Positions 30,862-40,255 are shown, counted from the first letter of the stretch. The stretch: DNA of 64,000 bases from JASHPR01 sp963833885 (GCA_963833885.1 CAWHZU010000012.1:62001-126000), one strand, 5' to 3'. Program-made: numbers and translations. Notes: generated from the letters alone by a model not told the origin.

Positions 30862-32490
30862 GTGAACGAGCTACCCACGGTTCCGGGCGGCATCGCCGCA
30901 GGCTCTCAGATAGCCGGTTACACCATCGAGGAGCAGATCGGCCGCGGCGGGATGGCGGTCGTGTACCGCGCCTCGGACAAGCGGCTGAACCGGCACGTGG
31001 CGCTGAAGATCCTGGCTCCCGAGCTCGCCAGCGACGCGGGATACCGGCAGCGGTTCCTGCGGGAGATGCGCGCCGCGGCCGCCGTCGACCACCCGAACAT
31101 CGTCCCGGTCTTCGACGCGGGCGAGGCGGACGGGGCCCTGTTCATCGCCATGCGCTACGTCGACGGGCAGGACGTGCGCACGATGCTCGAGACCGAGCCC
31201 CGGCTGCCGGCCGCCCGGGCCTGCCATCTCATCGCCCAGGCCGCGTCCGCGCTCGACGCGGCGCACGCGCGAGGCCTGGTGCACCGCGACGTGAAGCCGG
31301 GCAACATGCTGATCGGCAGCGCCCATCCGGACCACCTGTACCTGTCCGACTTCGGGCTCAGCAAGCAGCGGGTCTCATCGGCTCCGCTGACGCTGACCGG
31401 ACAGTTCATGGGCACGCTCGACTACATGGCGCCGGAGCAGATCGAGGGCAAGCCGACCGACGGCCGCGCCGACCTCTACGCCCTGGCCTGCACCGCGTTC
31501 GAGATGCTCGCCGGGCAGCCGCCGTTCCAGCGTGACGCTGGCCTGGCTGTGATGTGGGCGCAGGTGTCCGCGCCGGTGCCGTCGCTGCGGGCGCTGCGCC
31601 CCGACCTCCCGCCAGCGGTCGACCAGGTGATGGCCACGGCGCTGGCCAAGACACCGGACGCCCGCTACCCGACCTGCATGGCCTTTGCCCGCGCGCTCGC
31701 CGCGGCGTGCGGCGTCGGCCGCGAGGCCGTCGAGACCGGCGCGGACGCGCCACCGCCCGCCCGCCTGCCGACCGAGCAGGCGCAGATTCCGGCGTCGCGC
31801 GTGTCGACCTCATGGGTAGACGATCCGAAGCCCGAATCCGAGGCAACGCGAGCCAGCCAGCGGGCAGCCGATCCGCAGACCGACGCCGAGACCGCCTGGG
31901 CGGGCAGGCCGCTGTACCGGCCCGACACCGCATGGAAGCCGACGCCCGACTCGGCGGCGTCGCACCCCGCCCCCTGGTCGGAGTCTCCCCCGCAGCCACC
32001 GCCCGGCCGGTACCAGCCCCGCGGCGCTCCGGCCAGGCCGCGGGGCGGCCGCGGGTGGCCGGTCGTGCTGGGGGTCGTGGTGCTGCTCGCGATCGTCGGG
32101 GTGGCGTTCGCGCTGCTGCACCACAAGCCGTCGCCGGGACAGAACCCCCCGACCAGCCTGCCGCCGACCAGCCACCCGGCCACCTCGGCGCCGACGACCA
32201 GCCTGGGCCCGGCAGCCACCGTGCAGGCGTACTTCGCGGCGATCAACGCCCACGATTACGCCAAGGCGTGGGCCCTCGGCGGCAAGAACATCGCCACGTC
32301 GTACTCGGGATTCGCCAACGGCTTCAACGGCACGGCCAAGGACAAGGTGACGATGGTGTCGGTCGCGGGCGGCGTGGTGACCGTGAAGCTGGCCGCGGTC
32401 CAGACCGACGGCTCGGTCAAGCACTACGCGGGCACCTACACGGTGGCCAGCGGGGTCATCACGCAGTCCCAGATACAGCCAGTTGGCTAG
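30862..32490 (+). CDS. transmembrane serine/threonine protein kinase
   Basis: The 542-residue protein has a complete PknB-type kinase domain at ~18-285: Gly loop IGRGGMAVVYRA, Lys49 in VALKIL, catalytic VHRDVKPGNML (Asp143), DFG at 163-165 and GTLDYMAPEQ. A Pro/Ala-rich linker (~300-395) leads to one transmembrane helix (~396-415) and a ~125-residue external domain (TVQAYFAAINAHDYAKAWAL) resembling small NTF2-like sensor folds. PASTA repeats are absent. The signal is unknown. Its stop overlaps the next gene by 8 nt. Confidence 0.9.
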   Translation: MNELPTVPGGIAAGSQIAGYTIEEQIGRGGMAVVYRASDKRLNRHVALKILAPELASDAGYRQRFLREMRAAAAVDHPNIVPVFDAGEADGALFIAMRYVDGQDVRTMLETEPRLPAARACHLIAQAASALDAAHARGLVHRDVKPGNMLIGSAHPDHLYLSDFGLSKQRVSSAPLTLTGQFMGTLDYMAPEQIEGKPTDGRADLYALACTAFEMLAGQPPFQRDAGLAVMWAQVSAPVPSLRALRPDLPPAVDQVMATALAKTPDARYPTCMAFARALAAACGVGREAVETGADAPPPARLPTEQAQIPASRVSTSWVDDPKPESEATRASQRAADPQTDAETAWAGRPLYRPDTAWKPTPDSAASHPAPWSESPPQPPPGRYQPRGAPARPRGGRGWPVVLGVVVLLAIVGVAFALLHHKPSPGQNPPTSLPPTSHPATSAPTTSLGPAATVQAYFAAINAHDYAKAWALGGKNIATSYSGFANGFNGTAKDKVTMVSVAGGVVTVKLAAVQTDGSVKHYAGTYTVASGVITQSQIQPVG

Positions 32491-33238
32491 CCAGGACGGT
32501 CAGGCCGAGGCCGCCGCCATCGAGGCGTCGCTGCGTGGCCTCGGCACGCTGCAGCGCGCGGCCAGCGAGAAGGCCTACCTCAAGAGCGACCTGGAGTTCA
32601 CTGGCACCCCGGTCCCGGCCATCCGCGCCACGGTCCGCGCATGGTGCCGTGCCCGGCCGGAACTCACCCATGCCGAGCTGATCGCGGTCACCGAGGCGCT
32701 GTGGGCCCGGCCCGTTCACGAGTGCCGGATGGCCGCTGTCGAGCTGCTGGACGCCAACCCCGGCCTGCTGCGGCCCCGCGACGCCGCGCTGATCGAGCGG
32801 ATGCTGCGCACCGCCCGAACCTGGGCGCTGGTCGACGGCCTGGCGAGCAACGTGATGGGCGCGCTCACCGAGCGCCATCCGGAACTCACCGCCGTACTGG
32901 ACCGCTGGGCCGGCGACGAGGACTTCTGGCTCCGGCGCTCGGCCATGCTCGCGCTGCTCGTGCCGCTGCGCCGCGGCGAAGGCGACTTCGGCAGGTTCGC
33001 CGGGTACGCCGATCGGATGCTGGAGGAGAAGGAGTTCTTCATCCGCAAGGCGATCGGCTGGATCCTGCGGGACACCGCAAAGCGCCGGCCGGAGATGGTA
33101 GCCGCATGGCTGGAACCAAGGGCGCACCGGGCATCCGGGGTCACGATGCGTGAGGCGGTCAAGCCGCTGCCGCCCGAGGTCGCCGCCAGGCTACTAGCGG
33201 CGCGCGCGGGCCAGCGCGGCCGGGGTCAGGCCCGCTAG
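32483..33238 (+). CDS. DNA alkylation repair protein (AlkD-like)
   Basis: The 251-residue HEAT-repeat protein matches the AlkC/AlkD-type glycosylase group: KAYLKSDLEFTGTPVPAIRA, then ELIAVTEALWARPVHECRMA, DEDFWLRRSAMLALLVPLR and EFFIRKAIGWILRDTAKRRP. Such proteins excise alkylated purines. The likely start is TTG at 32483, overlapping the kinase stop by 8 nt. Its last 45 bp overlap the convergent AraC-type gene. Confidence 0.85.
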   Translation: MASQDGQAEAAAIEASLRGLGTLQRAASEKAYLKSDLEFTGTPVPAIRATVRAWCRARPELTHAELIAVTEALWARPVHECRMAAVELLDANPGLLRPRDAALIERMLRTARTWALVDGLASNVMGALTERHPELTAVLDRWAGDEDFWLRRSAMLALLVPLRRGEGDFGRFAGYADRMLEEKEFFIRKAIGWILRDTAKRRPEMVAAWLEPRAHRASGVTMREAVKPLPPEVAARLLAARAGQRGRGQAR

Positions 33239-33922
33239 CTCGTTGCTCTCCCTGGTCAGATGCGCCTGGTCGGCGTAGCCCGCCTCGGCGGCGATCGTGG
33301 CCAGATCGAAGTCCCCGCCGGCGTCGATGCGCGAAACAAACCGCCGGAATCGCAGGACCCGGTTCAGCATCCGCGGGCCGTAGCCAACCGCAGCCTGGCA
33401 CCGCCGCCGCAGCTGGCGCTCGCCGATCCCGAGCTGCCCGGCGACCAGTTCGGCCCGGGCGCCCGGCCGGCCGAGCAGCCGGGTGGCCTCGAGCACCAGC
33501 CGGTCCGGCGGCCGCTCGGTGACCATCTGCGCTGCGATCGCCGCCACCCGCCGCATGGCCTCCTCCGGCGACAGCGACCCCGGCAGCCGCCCCCGCGGCA
33601 CCCCGGGCAGGTCGTCGGCGTCCATCCGCTGGTCGAGCACCTCGCTGAGCGGCACGCCGAGCGCCGCTCCCCCGGCCCCGGGCCGGAACCGCGCGCCCAC
33701 AAGCACCGTGCCCGGCCGCCATTCGGTCGGCGCCGGCCCGGTGTCCGGACCCGCCACGAAGGCCCCGACGCCGCTCTGCCAGATCAGGTCGGTGCACGCG
33801 TCGGGCAGCACCTGTACGGCTTCCGCCTGGCATCCAGGCGCCACCGAGACCCACAGGCAGTGCAGTCCCGCCTTGAACGCCACGCCAGGTGCGAACTCTG
33901 TGTACCCCGGCGCCAGATCCAC
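33194..33922 (-). CDS. AraC-family transcriptional regulator
   Basis: The 242-residue protein has an N-terminal DUF6597-like domain (~5-125: CTDLIWQSGVGAFVAGPDTG, GARFRPGAGGAALGVPLSEV) and a C-terminal AraC helix-turn-helix (~160-240: VAGQLGIGERQLRRRCQAAV, then FDLATIAAEAGYADQAHLTR). It is divergent from the alpha-toroid gene across a 71-bp gap and may regulate it. Its 3' end overlaps the end of the AlkD-like gene by 45 bp on the opposite strand. Confidence 0.88.
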   Translation of the reverse strand: MDLAPGYTEFAPGVAFKAGLHCLWVSVAPGCQAEAVQVLPDACTDLIWQSGVGAFVAGPDTGPAPTEWRPGTVLVGARFRPGAGGAALGVPLSEVLDQRMDADDLPGVPRGRLPGSLSPEEAMRRVAAIAAQMVTERPPDRLVLEATRLLGRPGARAELVAGQLGIGERQLRRRCQAAVGYGPRMLNRVLRFRRFVSRIDAGGDFDLATIAAEAGYADQAHLTRESNELAGLTPAALARARR

Positions 33923-33993
33923 GGGACCATTCTTTCATCGCGGTGTCCGCTTCGTTCAAGCCGGTTGTCGCGGTGGTGTGATCGGATGGGGCA

Positions 33994-34857
33994 ATGAGCA
34001 AACCTGATCTTGATATGGCCGGTCAGTTCATCGCGGCGAGCGCGCGCGTGCTGGACCGCCGCCGGTTCGAGCGGCTGTTCGGCGGGGGCGACGCGGGGCC
34101 GGTACGGGACGCGGTCGCCGCTTACCGCAACTCCGACGGCGGGTTCGGCCAGGGATTGGAACCCGACGGCCGCGACCCGGCGACGCAGCCCGCCGCGATC
34201 GAGCTTGCACTGGGCATCCTGGACGAGGCCGACGCCTGGGACGAGGGCCTCGTCACGGGGGCGTGCGACTGGCTGCAGGCGAACGCGCCGGCCGAGGGCG
34301 GCTCCGCCTTCGTGGCGGCGACGATCGATGCGTGGCCGCACGCCCCGTGGTGGGTGCCGGAGCTGAGCGGCCCCGCCTCGCTGGTCTCGACCGGCCAGAT
34401 CGCGGGCACGCTGCACGCACGCGGCGTATCGCATCCGTGGCTTGACCGCGCCACCGGGCTGATGTGGTCCAGGATCGAGACGCTGAGCGGGGAACCCGGC
34501 CCGTACGACATGTACGGGGTGGTGAGCTTCCTTGACCACGTGCCGGACCGGGACCGGGCGGAGCGGGCGCTGCAAACCGTGGCGCCGATGCTGCTCAAGG
34601 TCGTGGCGCTGGACCCGGACGAGCCCGGCGAGACACACTCGCCGCTCGGCTACGCGCCACGCCCGGACTCGCTGGCCCGCCGGCTGTTCGACAGGCCGGT
34701 TATCGAGGCGTACCTGGACCATCTGGCCGCGGGGCAGCGCGACGACGGCGGATGGATGTTCAACTGGCCGTCCTGGTCTCCGGCTGCCGAGCTGGACTGG
34801 CGCGGCTTCATCACGGTGAGCTCGCTGATGACGCTGCGGGACAACGGCCGGCTGTGA
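33994..34857 (+). CDS. prenyltransferase/squalene-cyclase-like alpha-toroid protein
   Basis: This 287-residue protein shows repeats like those of alpha-alpha toroids: AVAAYRNSDGGFGQGLEPDG near 47-66 and AAGQRDDGGWMFNWPSWSPA near 248-267 are QW-type motifs. No DXDD or other cyclase acid motif is visible, so catalytic activity is not supported. Homologous proteins are annotated hypothetical in actinobacteria. It is divergent from an AraC regulator and convergent with glnE. Confidence 0.65.
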   Translation: MSKPDLDMAGQFIAASARVLDRRRFERLFGGGDAGPVRDAVAAYRNSDGGFGQGLEPDGRDPATQPAAIELALGILDEADAWDEGLVTGACDWLQANAPAEGGSAFVAATIDAWPHAPWWVPELSGPASLVSTGQIAGTLHARGVSHPWLDRATGLMWSRIETLSGEPGPYDMYGVVSFLDHVPDRDRAERALQTVAPMLLKVVALDPDEPGETHSPLGYAPRPDSLARRLFDRPVIEAYLDHLAAGQRDDGGWMFNWPSWSPAAELDWRGFITVSSLMTLRDNGRL

Positions 34858-34859
34858 GC

Positions 34860-34887
34860 GCCCAGCCGTAAAAGCTCAGCCGTAGAA
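34860..34887. repeat. 14-bp tandem duplication at the glnE 3' end
   Basis: GCCCAGCCGTAAAA (34860-34873) and GCTCAGCCGTAGAA (34874-34887) match at 12 of 14 positions. The second copy contains the glnE stop codon (complement of 34876-34878); the first fills the gap to the convergent alpha-toroid gene, whose stop is at 34857. Confidence 0.6.
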
Positions 34888-37842
34888 CAGGCGTTCCATC
34901 ACGGCCCGGGCTCGCCGGGCGGCCCTGCGGTAGTCCTGGACCAGGTCATGCGACGCGTCCGGGGCGTAGCCGAGCAGCCGGGCCACCGCGCCGAGTTCCG
35001 GCTGCGCCGTCGGAACCGAGTCGCTCGGCCTCCCGCGCACCAGCATGGCCGCGTTGCGAATCTGGGCGGCCAGCCGCCAGGCTGCGGCCAGCGCGTCGGC
35101 GTCCTGGCTGGCGATCAGGTCGTGGTCCCGCGCGGCCTGCAGCGCGGCCAGCGTCCGGGTGGTGCGCAGCTCGGGCATCGCGCCCGCGTGCCTGAGCTGC
35201 AGCAACTGCGTTACCCATTCGACGTCGGACAGCCCGCCGGGGCCGAGCTTGAGGTGCATGGTGGGATCGACGCCACGTGGCATCCGTTCCGCCTCCACCC
35301 GCGCCTTTATCCTCCTGACCTCCCGCACCGCCGTTTCGCTTATCCCGCCGGCGGGATACCGGAACTCATCGGCCATGGCCACGAACGCGGCGCCGAGGCC
35401 GGTGTCGCCGGCGACCGGCTCGGCGCGCAGCAGGGCCTGGGCCTCCCACGGGGCCGACCAGCGCTGGTAGTAGGCGCGGTAGGAGGCGAGCGTGCGCACC
35501 AGCGGCCCCTGCCTGCCCTCCGGCCGTAGCGCGGCGTCGACCGGCAGCGCCGGGTCGGGGCCCGGCCGGGCCAGCAGCCCGCGGAGCTCCTCGGCGACCG
35601 CGTGCGCCGCCCGGGTGGCCGCCTCCTCGTTGGCGCCCGGCAGCGGCTCGTGCACGAACAGCACGTCCGCGTCGCTGGCGTAGCCCATCTCGTGACCGCC
35701 GAATCTGCCCATCGCGATCACGCAGATCCTGGTCGGCAGCGGGCCGCCCTGACCGGCCTTCCTGGCCGCCGCGTCCAGGGCAGCGGCGATCGTCACGGCC
35801 GCGACCGCGGTGAGCGCCTCGCCGGTCTCCTCGACCCCGGAGAGGCCGAGCAGGTCGGCCACCGCGGTGCGGAACAGTTCCCTGCGGCGCAGGGCCAGCG
35901 CGGCCGCGACGGCCTCCTCGGCCGTGTCGTGCCTGCGCACGGTGGCCGCGGCCTCGGCCTGCAGAGCTGCGGCGGGGCGGGGGCCGAGCTTGGAGTCGTC
36001 GCCGAGCATCGCCACCGAGTCGGGGGCGCGCAGCAGCAGCCCGGTGGCATACCGGCTCGACGCCAGCAGCCTGGCCATCCGCCGCGCGACCCTGGTGTCG
36101 TCCCGCAGCAGCCTCAGGTACCACGACGAGTCCCCGAGCGCGTCGCTGACCTGGTGGAACGCGAGGAGCCCGGCGTCGGGCTGCGCGGCGTCCGCGAACC
36201 AGCCGAGCATCGCGGGCAGCAGCGTCCGCTGGATGGCGGCCCGGCGTGACATGCCCGAGGTCAGGGCCTCGATGTGGCGCAGCGCTCCGGCCGGGTCGGC
36301 GTAACCGAGCGCCTCGAGCCGCGCCCTGGCACCCTGCTTGGTCAGCCGGACGTCATCGGTGGGCAGCCGGGCCACCGCCTCGAGCAGCGGCCGGTAGAAC
36401 AGCTTCTCGTGCAGCCGCCTGGCCTGGCTCGCGTGCCGGCGCCACTGCGCGACGAGATCGTCGGCAGGGTCGGCGGCCTCCGGCGCCTGGTCGCGCCGCA
36501 TGGCCCGCATCGCCCGGCCGACCTGGCGCAGCACCGCCGGGTCCTCGGGCAGCGTGTGCGTCCGCCGCAGGTGGCGCAGCTGCAGCAGGTGCTCGACGGT
36601 GCGCAGGAACTGGTAGGCGGCGGCCAGGCTCGCGGCGTCCTCGCGGCCCACGTAGCCACCCTTGGCCAGCGCGGCGAGGGCGTCCAGCGTGGCGGCGGCG
36701 CGCAGCGTCTCGTCGGTGCGGCCGTGCACGAGCTGCAGCAGCTGCACGGCGAACTCGATGTCCCGCAGGCCGCCGGGGCCGAGCTTGATCTCCCGCCCGG
36801 CCCGGTCGGCGGGCAGGCTGCCGAGCACGCGCCGCCGCATGGCCTGCACGTCGGCGACGAAGTTCTCGCGCTGCGCCGACTCCCAGACCATGGGGCCGAC
36901 GGTGGCCACGTACTCCGCGCCCAGGCTGGTGTCGCCCGCCACCGGCCTCGCCTTCAGCAGCGCCTGGAACTCCCAGGTCTTGGCCCATCGCTCGTAGTAG
37001 GCGCGGTGGCTGGCCAGCGTGCGCACCAGCGGCCCGTCCCGGCCCTCGGGGCGCAGGTTCGGGTCGACGGGGAACAGCGCCTCCTCGGTCCCGATCGCCG
37101 AGCAGACCCGGATCATCGCGGCGGCCAGCCGGGTCGCGGAAGGGACGTCCCCCTCTCCGGCCACGAAGATCACGTCGATGTCGCTGGCGTAGTTCAGCTC
37201 CCGGCCGCCGCACTTCCCCATCGCGATGACCGCGAGCCTGCACCGTGCGGCGTCCGGCGGCAGCTGGGATCTGGCGATCGTCAGCGCCGCCTCGAGCGCG
37301 GCTGCGGCGAGATCCGCCAGCTCGGCCGCGACCTCGGCGAACCCGTCGGCTCCGGTCAGGTCCCTGGCGGCCAGGTGGAGCAGCCGGCGCCGGTAGGCGA
37401 CGCGCAGCGCGGTGGCCGGGTCCGCGCTTCCTGAGCCGTCGCCACCCCCGGGCAGCACCGCGGCGAGGAGGTCGCCAGCGAGCTCACCTGCCGACGGACG
37501 GCGCAGTGCACCGGGACCGCTGAGCAGCGTCCAGTCACCGGGGTGGCGGGCGAGGTGGCCGCCGAGGGCGGCGCTGACCCCCAGCACGGCGGTCAGTCGG
37601 GCCCGGAAGTCCTCGTCGGCGCGCAGGGCCGCCCACAGCGCGGTGTCGTGGGGCAGCCTGGCCAGACTCGCCAGCGCGAGGTCGGGATCGGCCGCTGCCG
37701 CGAGCGCCGCGAGCACGTCGGCGTCCCGGCCGGCCGCATCAAGCTCGAGATCCTCGGTGAGCAGGCGCCGGGCCCGCGCCGTGTCGGCGAACCCCATCGC
37801 GGCGAGCTGCCCGGCCAGGGTCGTCCCGCGCGGCGTGCTCAC
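34876..37842 (-). CDS. glnE: glutamine synthetase adenylyltransferase/deadenylase
   Basis: This 988-residue two-domain enzyme adds and removes AMP on the GlnA tyrosine. Two nucleotidyltransferase domains are present. The N-terminal one has VIAMGKCGGRELNYASDIDV (deadenylylation) and the C-terminal one has MGRFGGHEMGYASDADVLFV (adenylylation). Each is followed by a PII-uridylyltransferase-like helical domain (LKLGPGGLRDIEFAVQLLQL; LKLGPGGLSDVEWVTQLLQL). GTG start; TACGGT on the minus strand (37849-37854) lies 6 nt upstream, suggesting a leaderless mRNA. Confidence 0.96.
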   Translation of the reverse strand: MSTPRGTTLAGQLAAMGFADTARARRLLTEDLELDAAGRDADVLAALAAAADPDLALASLARLPHDTALWAALRADEDFRARLTAVLGVSAALGGHLARHPGDWTLLSGPGALRRPSAGELAGDLLAAVLPGGGDGSGSADPATALRVAYRRRLLHLAARDLTGADGFAEVAAELADLAAAALEAALTIARSQLPPDAARCRLAVIAMGKCGGRELNYASDIDVIFVAGEGDVPSATRLAAAMIRVCSAIGTEEALFPVDPNLRPEGRDGPLVRTLASHRAYYERWAKTWEFQALLKARPVAGDTSLGAEYVATVGPMVWESAQRENFVADVQAMRRRVLGSLPADRAGREIKLGPGGLRDIEFAVQLLQLVHGRTDETLRAAATLDALAALAKGGYVGREDAASLAAAYQFLRTVEHLLQLRHLRRTHTLPEDPAVLRQVGRAMRAMRRDQAPEAADPADDLVAQWRRHASQARRLHEKLFYRPLLEAVARLPTDDVRLTKQGARARLEALGYADPAGALRHIEALTSGMSRRAAIQRTLLPAMLGWFADAAQPDAGLLAFHQVSDALGDSSWYLRLLRDDTRVARRMARLLASSRYATGLLLRAPDSVAMLGDDSKLGPRPAAALQAEAAATVRRHDTAEEAVAAALALRRRELFRTAVADLLGLSGVEETGEALTAVAAVTIAAALDAAARKAGQGGPLPTRICVIAMGRFGGHEMGYASDADVLFVHEPLPGANEEAATRAAHAVAEELRGLLARPGPDPALPVDAALRPEGRQGPLVRTLASYRAYYQRWSAPWEAQALLRAEPVAGDTGLGAAFVAMADEFRYPAGGISETAVREVRRIKARVEAERMPRGVDPTMHLKLGPGGLSDVEWVTQLLQLRHAGAMPELRTTRTLAALQAARDHDLIASQDADALAAAWRLAAQIRNAAMLVRGRPSDSVPTAQPELGAVARLLGYAPDASHDLVQDYRRAARRARAVMERLFYG

Positions 37843-37906
37843 CCCTGCACCGTAACTGCCGCATGGGCGGGGTCGGTAGCGGACCGGCCGGCAGCGGGCC
37901 GCACGG

Positions 37907-38776
37907 TCAGAACGCCCGGGCCTGGGCGGCGAGGGCGTCGATGACCAGACGCTGGCGGGCGCTCGCGGTGCGAAGCGCCAGCAGCTCGGTCCGGTGCACG
38001 AGTCGCGGGCTGCGCAGCGGGATGGCGGTCACGCCATCGGGCAACGGCCCGGCCGACGCCGGGAGCAGGGCGGCGCCGAGGCCGGCCGAGACCAGGGCGA
38101 GCAGCGTCGGCAGGTCATCACCGTCATATACGGCGTGCGGCGCTGGCACGGCCGCGCCGCGGCCGGCCAGGACCGGGGCGACGACCCATGGGGCGTCCGT
38201 CAGCATGTCCAGGTCGATGCCCGGCCTGCCGCACAGCGGATGGTCGCTGGCGAGCGCGACCACCAGCGGGGTTTCTGTCATGGCCGTGGAGGACAGCAGG
38301 CCCGCGTCGGCGAGGTGCAGCGGCTCGTTAGGCGCGGTGATGCCGTCGGCGAGCGCGGCGTCCACGGTGCCGGCTGCCACATCCGCGACCGCGGAGCCGG
38401 GGCTGACCGGGCGGACCCTGACCCGCAGCAGCGGGTAAGCGGCCCGCAGGTTCCGCAGCGCGGCCGCGAGCAGATCGGGGGCGGCCAGCGGGCACACGCC
38501 CACGCGAACCTCTCCCGGCGCCTCACCAAGGCTGCTCAGCTCGCTGCGGGCCACGTCCAGCCGGAGCAGGATCCTCGCCGCGTGTTCGGCGAGCCGCTCT
38601 CCGGCTGGCGTGGCGCGCACCGGGCGGCGCTGCACCAGGGGCTGGCCGAGCTCCAGCTCCAGCGCGGCCACCTGCTGCGAGATCGCGGGCTGGGTGTAGC
38701 CGAGTTCCCTGGCGGCGGCCGTGAACGAGCCAGAGCGGACCACGGCCAGCAGCGCGCGCAGGTCGCGGATCTCCAT
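37907..38776 (-). CDS. LysR-family transcriptional regulator
   Basis: The 289-residue regulator has an N-terminal winged helix-turn-helix (RDLRALLAVVRSGSFTAAAR, then LGYTQPAISQQVAALELELG) and a type 2 periplasmic-binding-like effector domain (GEVRVGVCPLAAPDLLAAAL, ETPLVVALASDHPL). It is divergent from the amidotransferase-like gene, its probable target. LysR proteins usually bind such shared gaps, and a CCAA/TTGG inverted repeat is present there. Confidence 0.9.
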   Translation of the reverse strand: MEIRDLRALLAVVRSGSFTAAARELGYTQPAISQQVAALELELGQPLVQRRPVRATPAGERLAEHAARILLRLDVARSELSSLGEAPGEVRVGVCPLAAPDLLAAALRNLRAAYPLLRVRVRPVSPGSAVADVAAGTVDAALADGITAPNEPLHLADAGLLSSTAMTETPLVVALASDHPLCGRPGIDLDMLTDAPWVVAPVLAGRGAAVPAPHAVYDGDDLPTLLALVSAGLGAALLPASAGPLPDGVTAIPLRSPRLVHRTELLALRTASARQRLVIDALAAQARAF

Positions 38777-38853
38777 CTCGGCCCCGTGTCTCCATCCCAG
38801 AGCTCAATCTTGGGCCCTGACCTCAGCTCATAAGTATCACTGATGTCGAGATG

Positions 38854-38868
38854 CCAACTCATCATTGG
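38854..38868. promoter_or_regulatory. inverted repeat in the LysR divergent gap
   Basis: CCAACTCATCATTGG has CCAA/TTGG arms around 7 bp, in an AT-richer 125-bp region between the divergent LysR and amidotransferase-like genes. It is a plausible LysR operator, although it is short. Confidence 0.35.
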
Positions 38869-38901
38869 ACATTGTTATCCGAGGTCGGTGACGATTTCGG
38901 C

Positions 38902-39654
38902 ATGACTTCCTTCCCGCGCCACGCCGCCACGGCTCGGCCGCCCCGCATCGCGCTGGTCGGCGACCGGTCCGGATCGGTGCAGGCACACGCGAAGATCCCG
39001 CCGGTCATCGACGCGATGGCCGGCCCGGCTGGTCCCGCGATCGAGGTCTACTGGCTGCGCAGCACGGCCATCGGCGGCGCGGGCGACGTGGCGGGCTTCG
39101 ACGGCGTCTGGGTTATCCCGGGCAGCCCGTACGAGAACACCGACGGCGTACTCGCCGCGATCCGGGCGGCCCGCACCGGCCGGATCCCGCTGCTCGGCAC
39201 CTGCGGCGGATTCCAGCATCTGCTGCTCGAGTTCGCCCGCGACGTCTGCGGGCTGACCGCCGTTGAGAACGCCGAGCAGAGCCCGGACGCGGCCGAAGCG
39301 CTGATAGTGCCGCTGGAGTGCTCGCTGCTCGGCGAGGAGTCCACGGTCGTGATCACGCCGGGCACGGTCGCCGCCGACGCCATGGGACCGGGCCCGACGA
39401 CCGAGCGGTACTTCTGCCGTTACGGCCTGAACGCGGATTACCTGGAGATACTGCAGAACCACGGGCTGGTGTTCAGCGGGCGGGACACCAGCGGCGAGGT
39501 GCGCGTGGCCGAACTGCCGGACCACCCGTTCTGTGTGGCCTCGCTGTTCCAGCCCGAGCTGTCCTCGGACCCGACCTGGGTGCACCCGCTGATCGCGGCG
39601 TTCGCGGACGCGGTCCGGTCACACGCGGCCGCACTGGCCGGAGTCGCGGGCTGA
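38902..39654 (+). CDS. CTP-synthase-like class I glutamine amidotransferase homolog
   Basis: From the ATG at 38902 the product has 250 residues. It resembles the free-standing relatives of the CTP synthase glutaminase domain: RIALVGDRSGSVQAHAKIPP, GVWVIPGSPYENTDGVLAAI and the nucleophile elbow PLLGTCGGFQHLLLEFA with Cys. The position where amidotransferases carry the catalytic His-Pro-Glu reads FQPEL, so the His is Gln. Classical glutaminase activity is therefore doubtful. Its stop codon overlaps the DinB gene start by 1 nt. Confidence 0.8.
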   Translation: MTSFPRHAATARPPRIALVGDRSGSVQAHAKIPPVIDAMAGPAGPAIEVYWLRSTAIGGAGDVAGFDGVWVIPGSPYENTDGVLAAIRAARTGRIPLLGTCGGFQHLLLEFARDVCGLTAVENAEQSPDAAEALIVPLECSLLGEESTVVITPGTVAADAMGPGPTTERYFCRYGLNADYLEILQNHGLVFSGRDTSGEVRVAELPDHPFCVASLFQPELSSDPTWVHPLIAAFADAVRSHAAALAGVAG

Positions 39655-40181
39655 TGGCTATCGCACCAGATACCAAGAACTGGACGTGGGTGCTGCGACG
39701 GCGGTGCCCGGAATGCGGCTACGTCGCCACCGCGGCCACCAGGCCCGCGGTGCCGGGGCTGATCCGCGAGAACGCCGGGGCCTGGGAGGCGGCGCTGCGT
39801 CACCGGAACGCCGGAGACGTGCGCATAAGGCCGCGGGAGGATCGCTGGTCGGCGGCCGAGTACGGCTGCCACGTACGAGACGTGTTCCGGATCTTTGACG
39901 AGCGGCTGATGATGATGCTCGAACAGGACGATCCCGTCTTCCCCAACTGGGACCAGGACGCGACCGCGGTCGCAGACCACTACCAGGACCAGGATCCCGC
40001 CGTGGTCTCCGGCCAGCTGACCGAGGCCGCCCACCGCATAGCCGATCGTTTTGCCGGGCTCACCGACCCGCGGTGGGAGCGCACTGGCTCTCGCAGCGAC
40101 GGCGCCCGGTTCACCGTCGACAGCTTCGCCAGGTACCTGATTCACGATCCGGTCCATCACTTGCACGACGTCGGCGGCTGA
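39654..40181 (+). CDS. DinB-family protein
   Basis: The 175-residue protein begins MAIAPDTKNWTWVLRRRCPE, a pattern seen in actinobacterial DinB-like proteins. The four-helix metal-binding fold is supported by conserved His in AAEYGCHVRDVFRIFDERL and in LIHDPVHHLHDV. Members include thiol-dependent S-transferases, but the substrate here is unknown. The start overlaps the preceding stop (TGATG), indicating co-translation with the amidotransferase-like protein and probable LysR control. Confidence 0.82.
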   Translation: MAIAPDTKNWTWVLRRRCPECGYVATAATRPAVPGLIRENAGAWEAALRHRNAGDVRIRPREDRWSAAEYGCHVRDVFRIFDERLMMMLEQDDPVFPNWDQDATAVADHYQDQDPAVVSGQLTEAAHRIADRFAGLTDPRWERTGSRSDGARFTVDSFARYLIHDPVHHLHDVGG

Positions 40182-40255
40182 CGGCGGCCACACGTGCCCG
40201 CGGGGTGGCCAATCCCGGCATCTCGCCTCGTCAGCGGCCAGTTATCCTCGATCTC

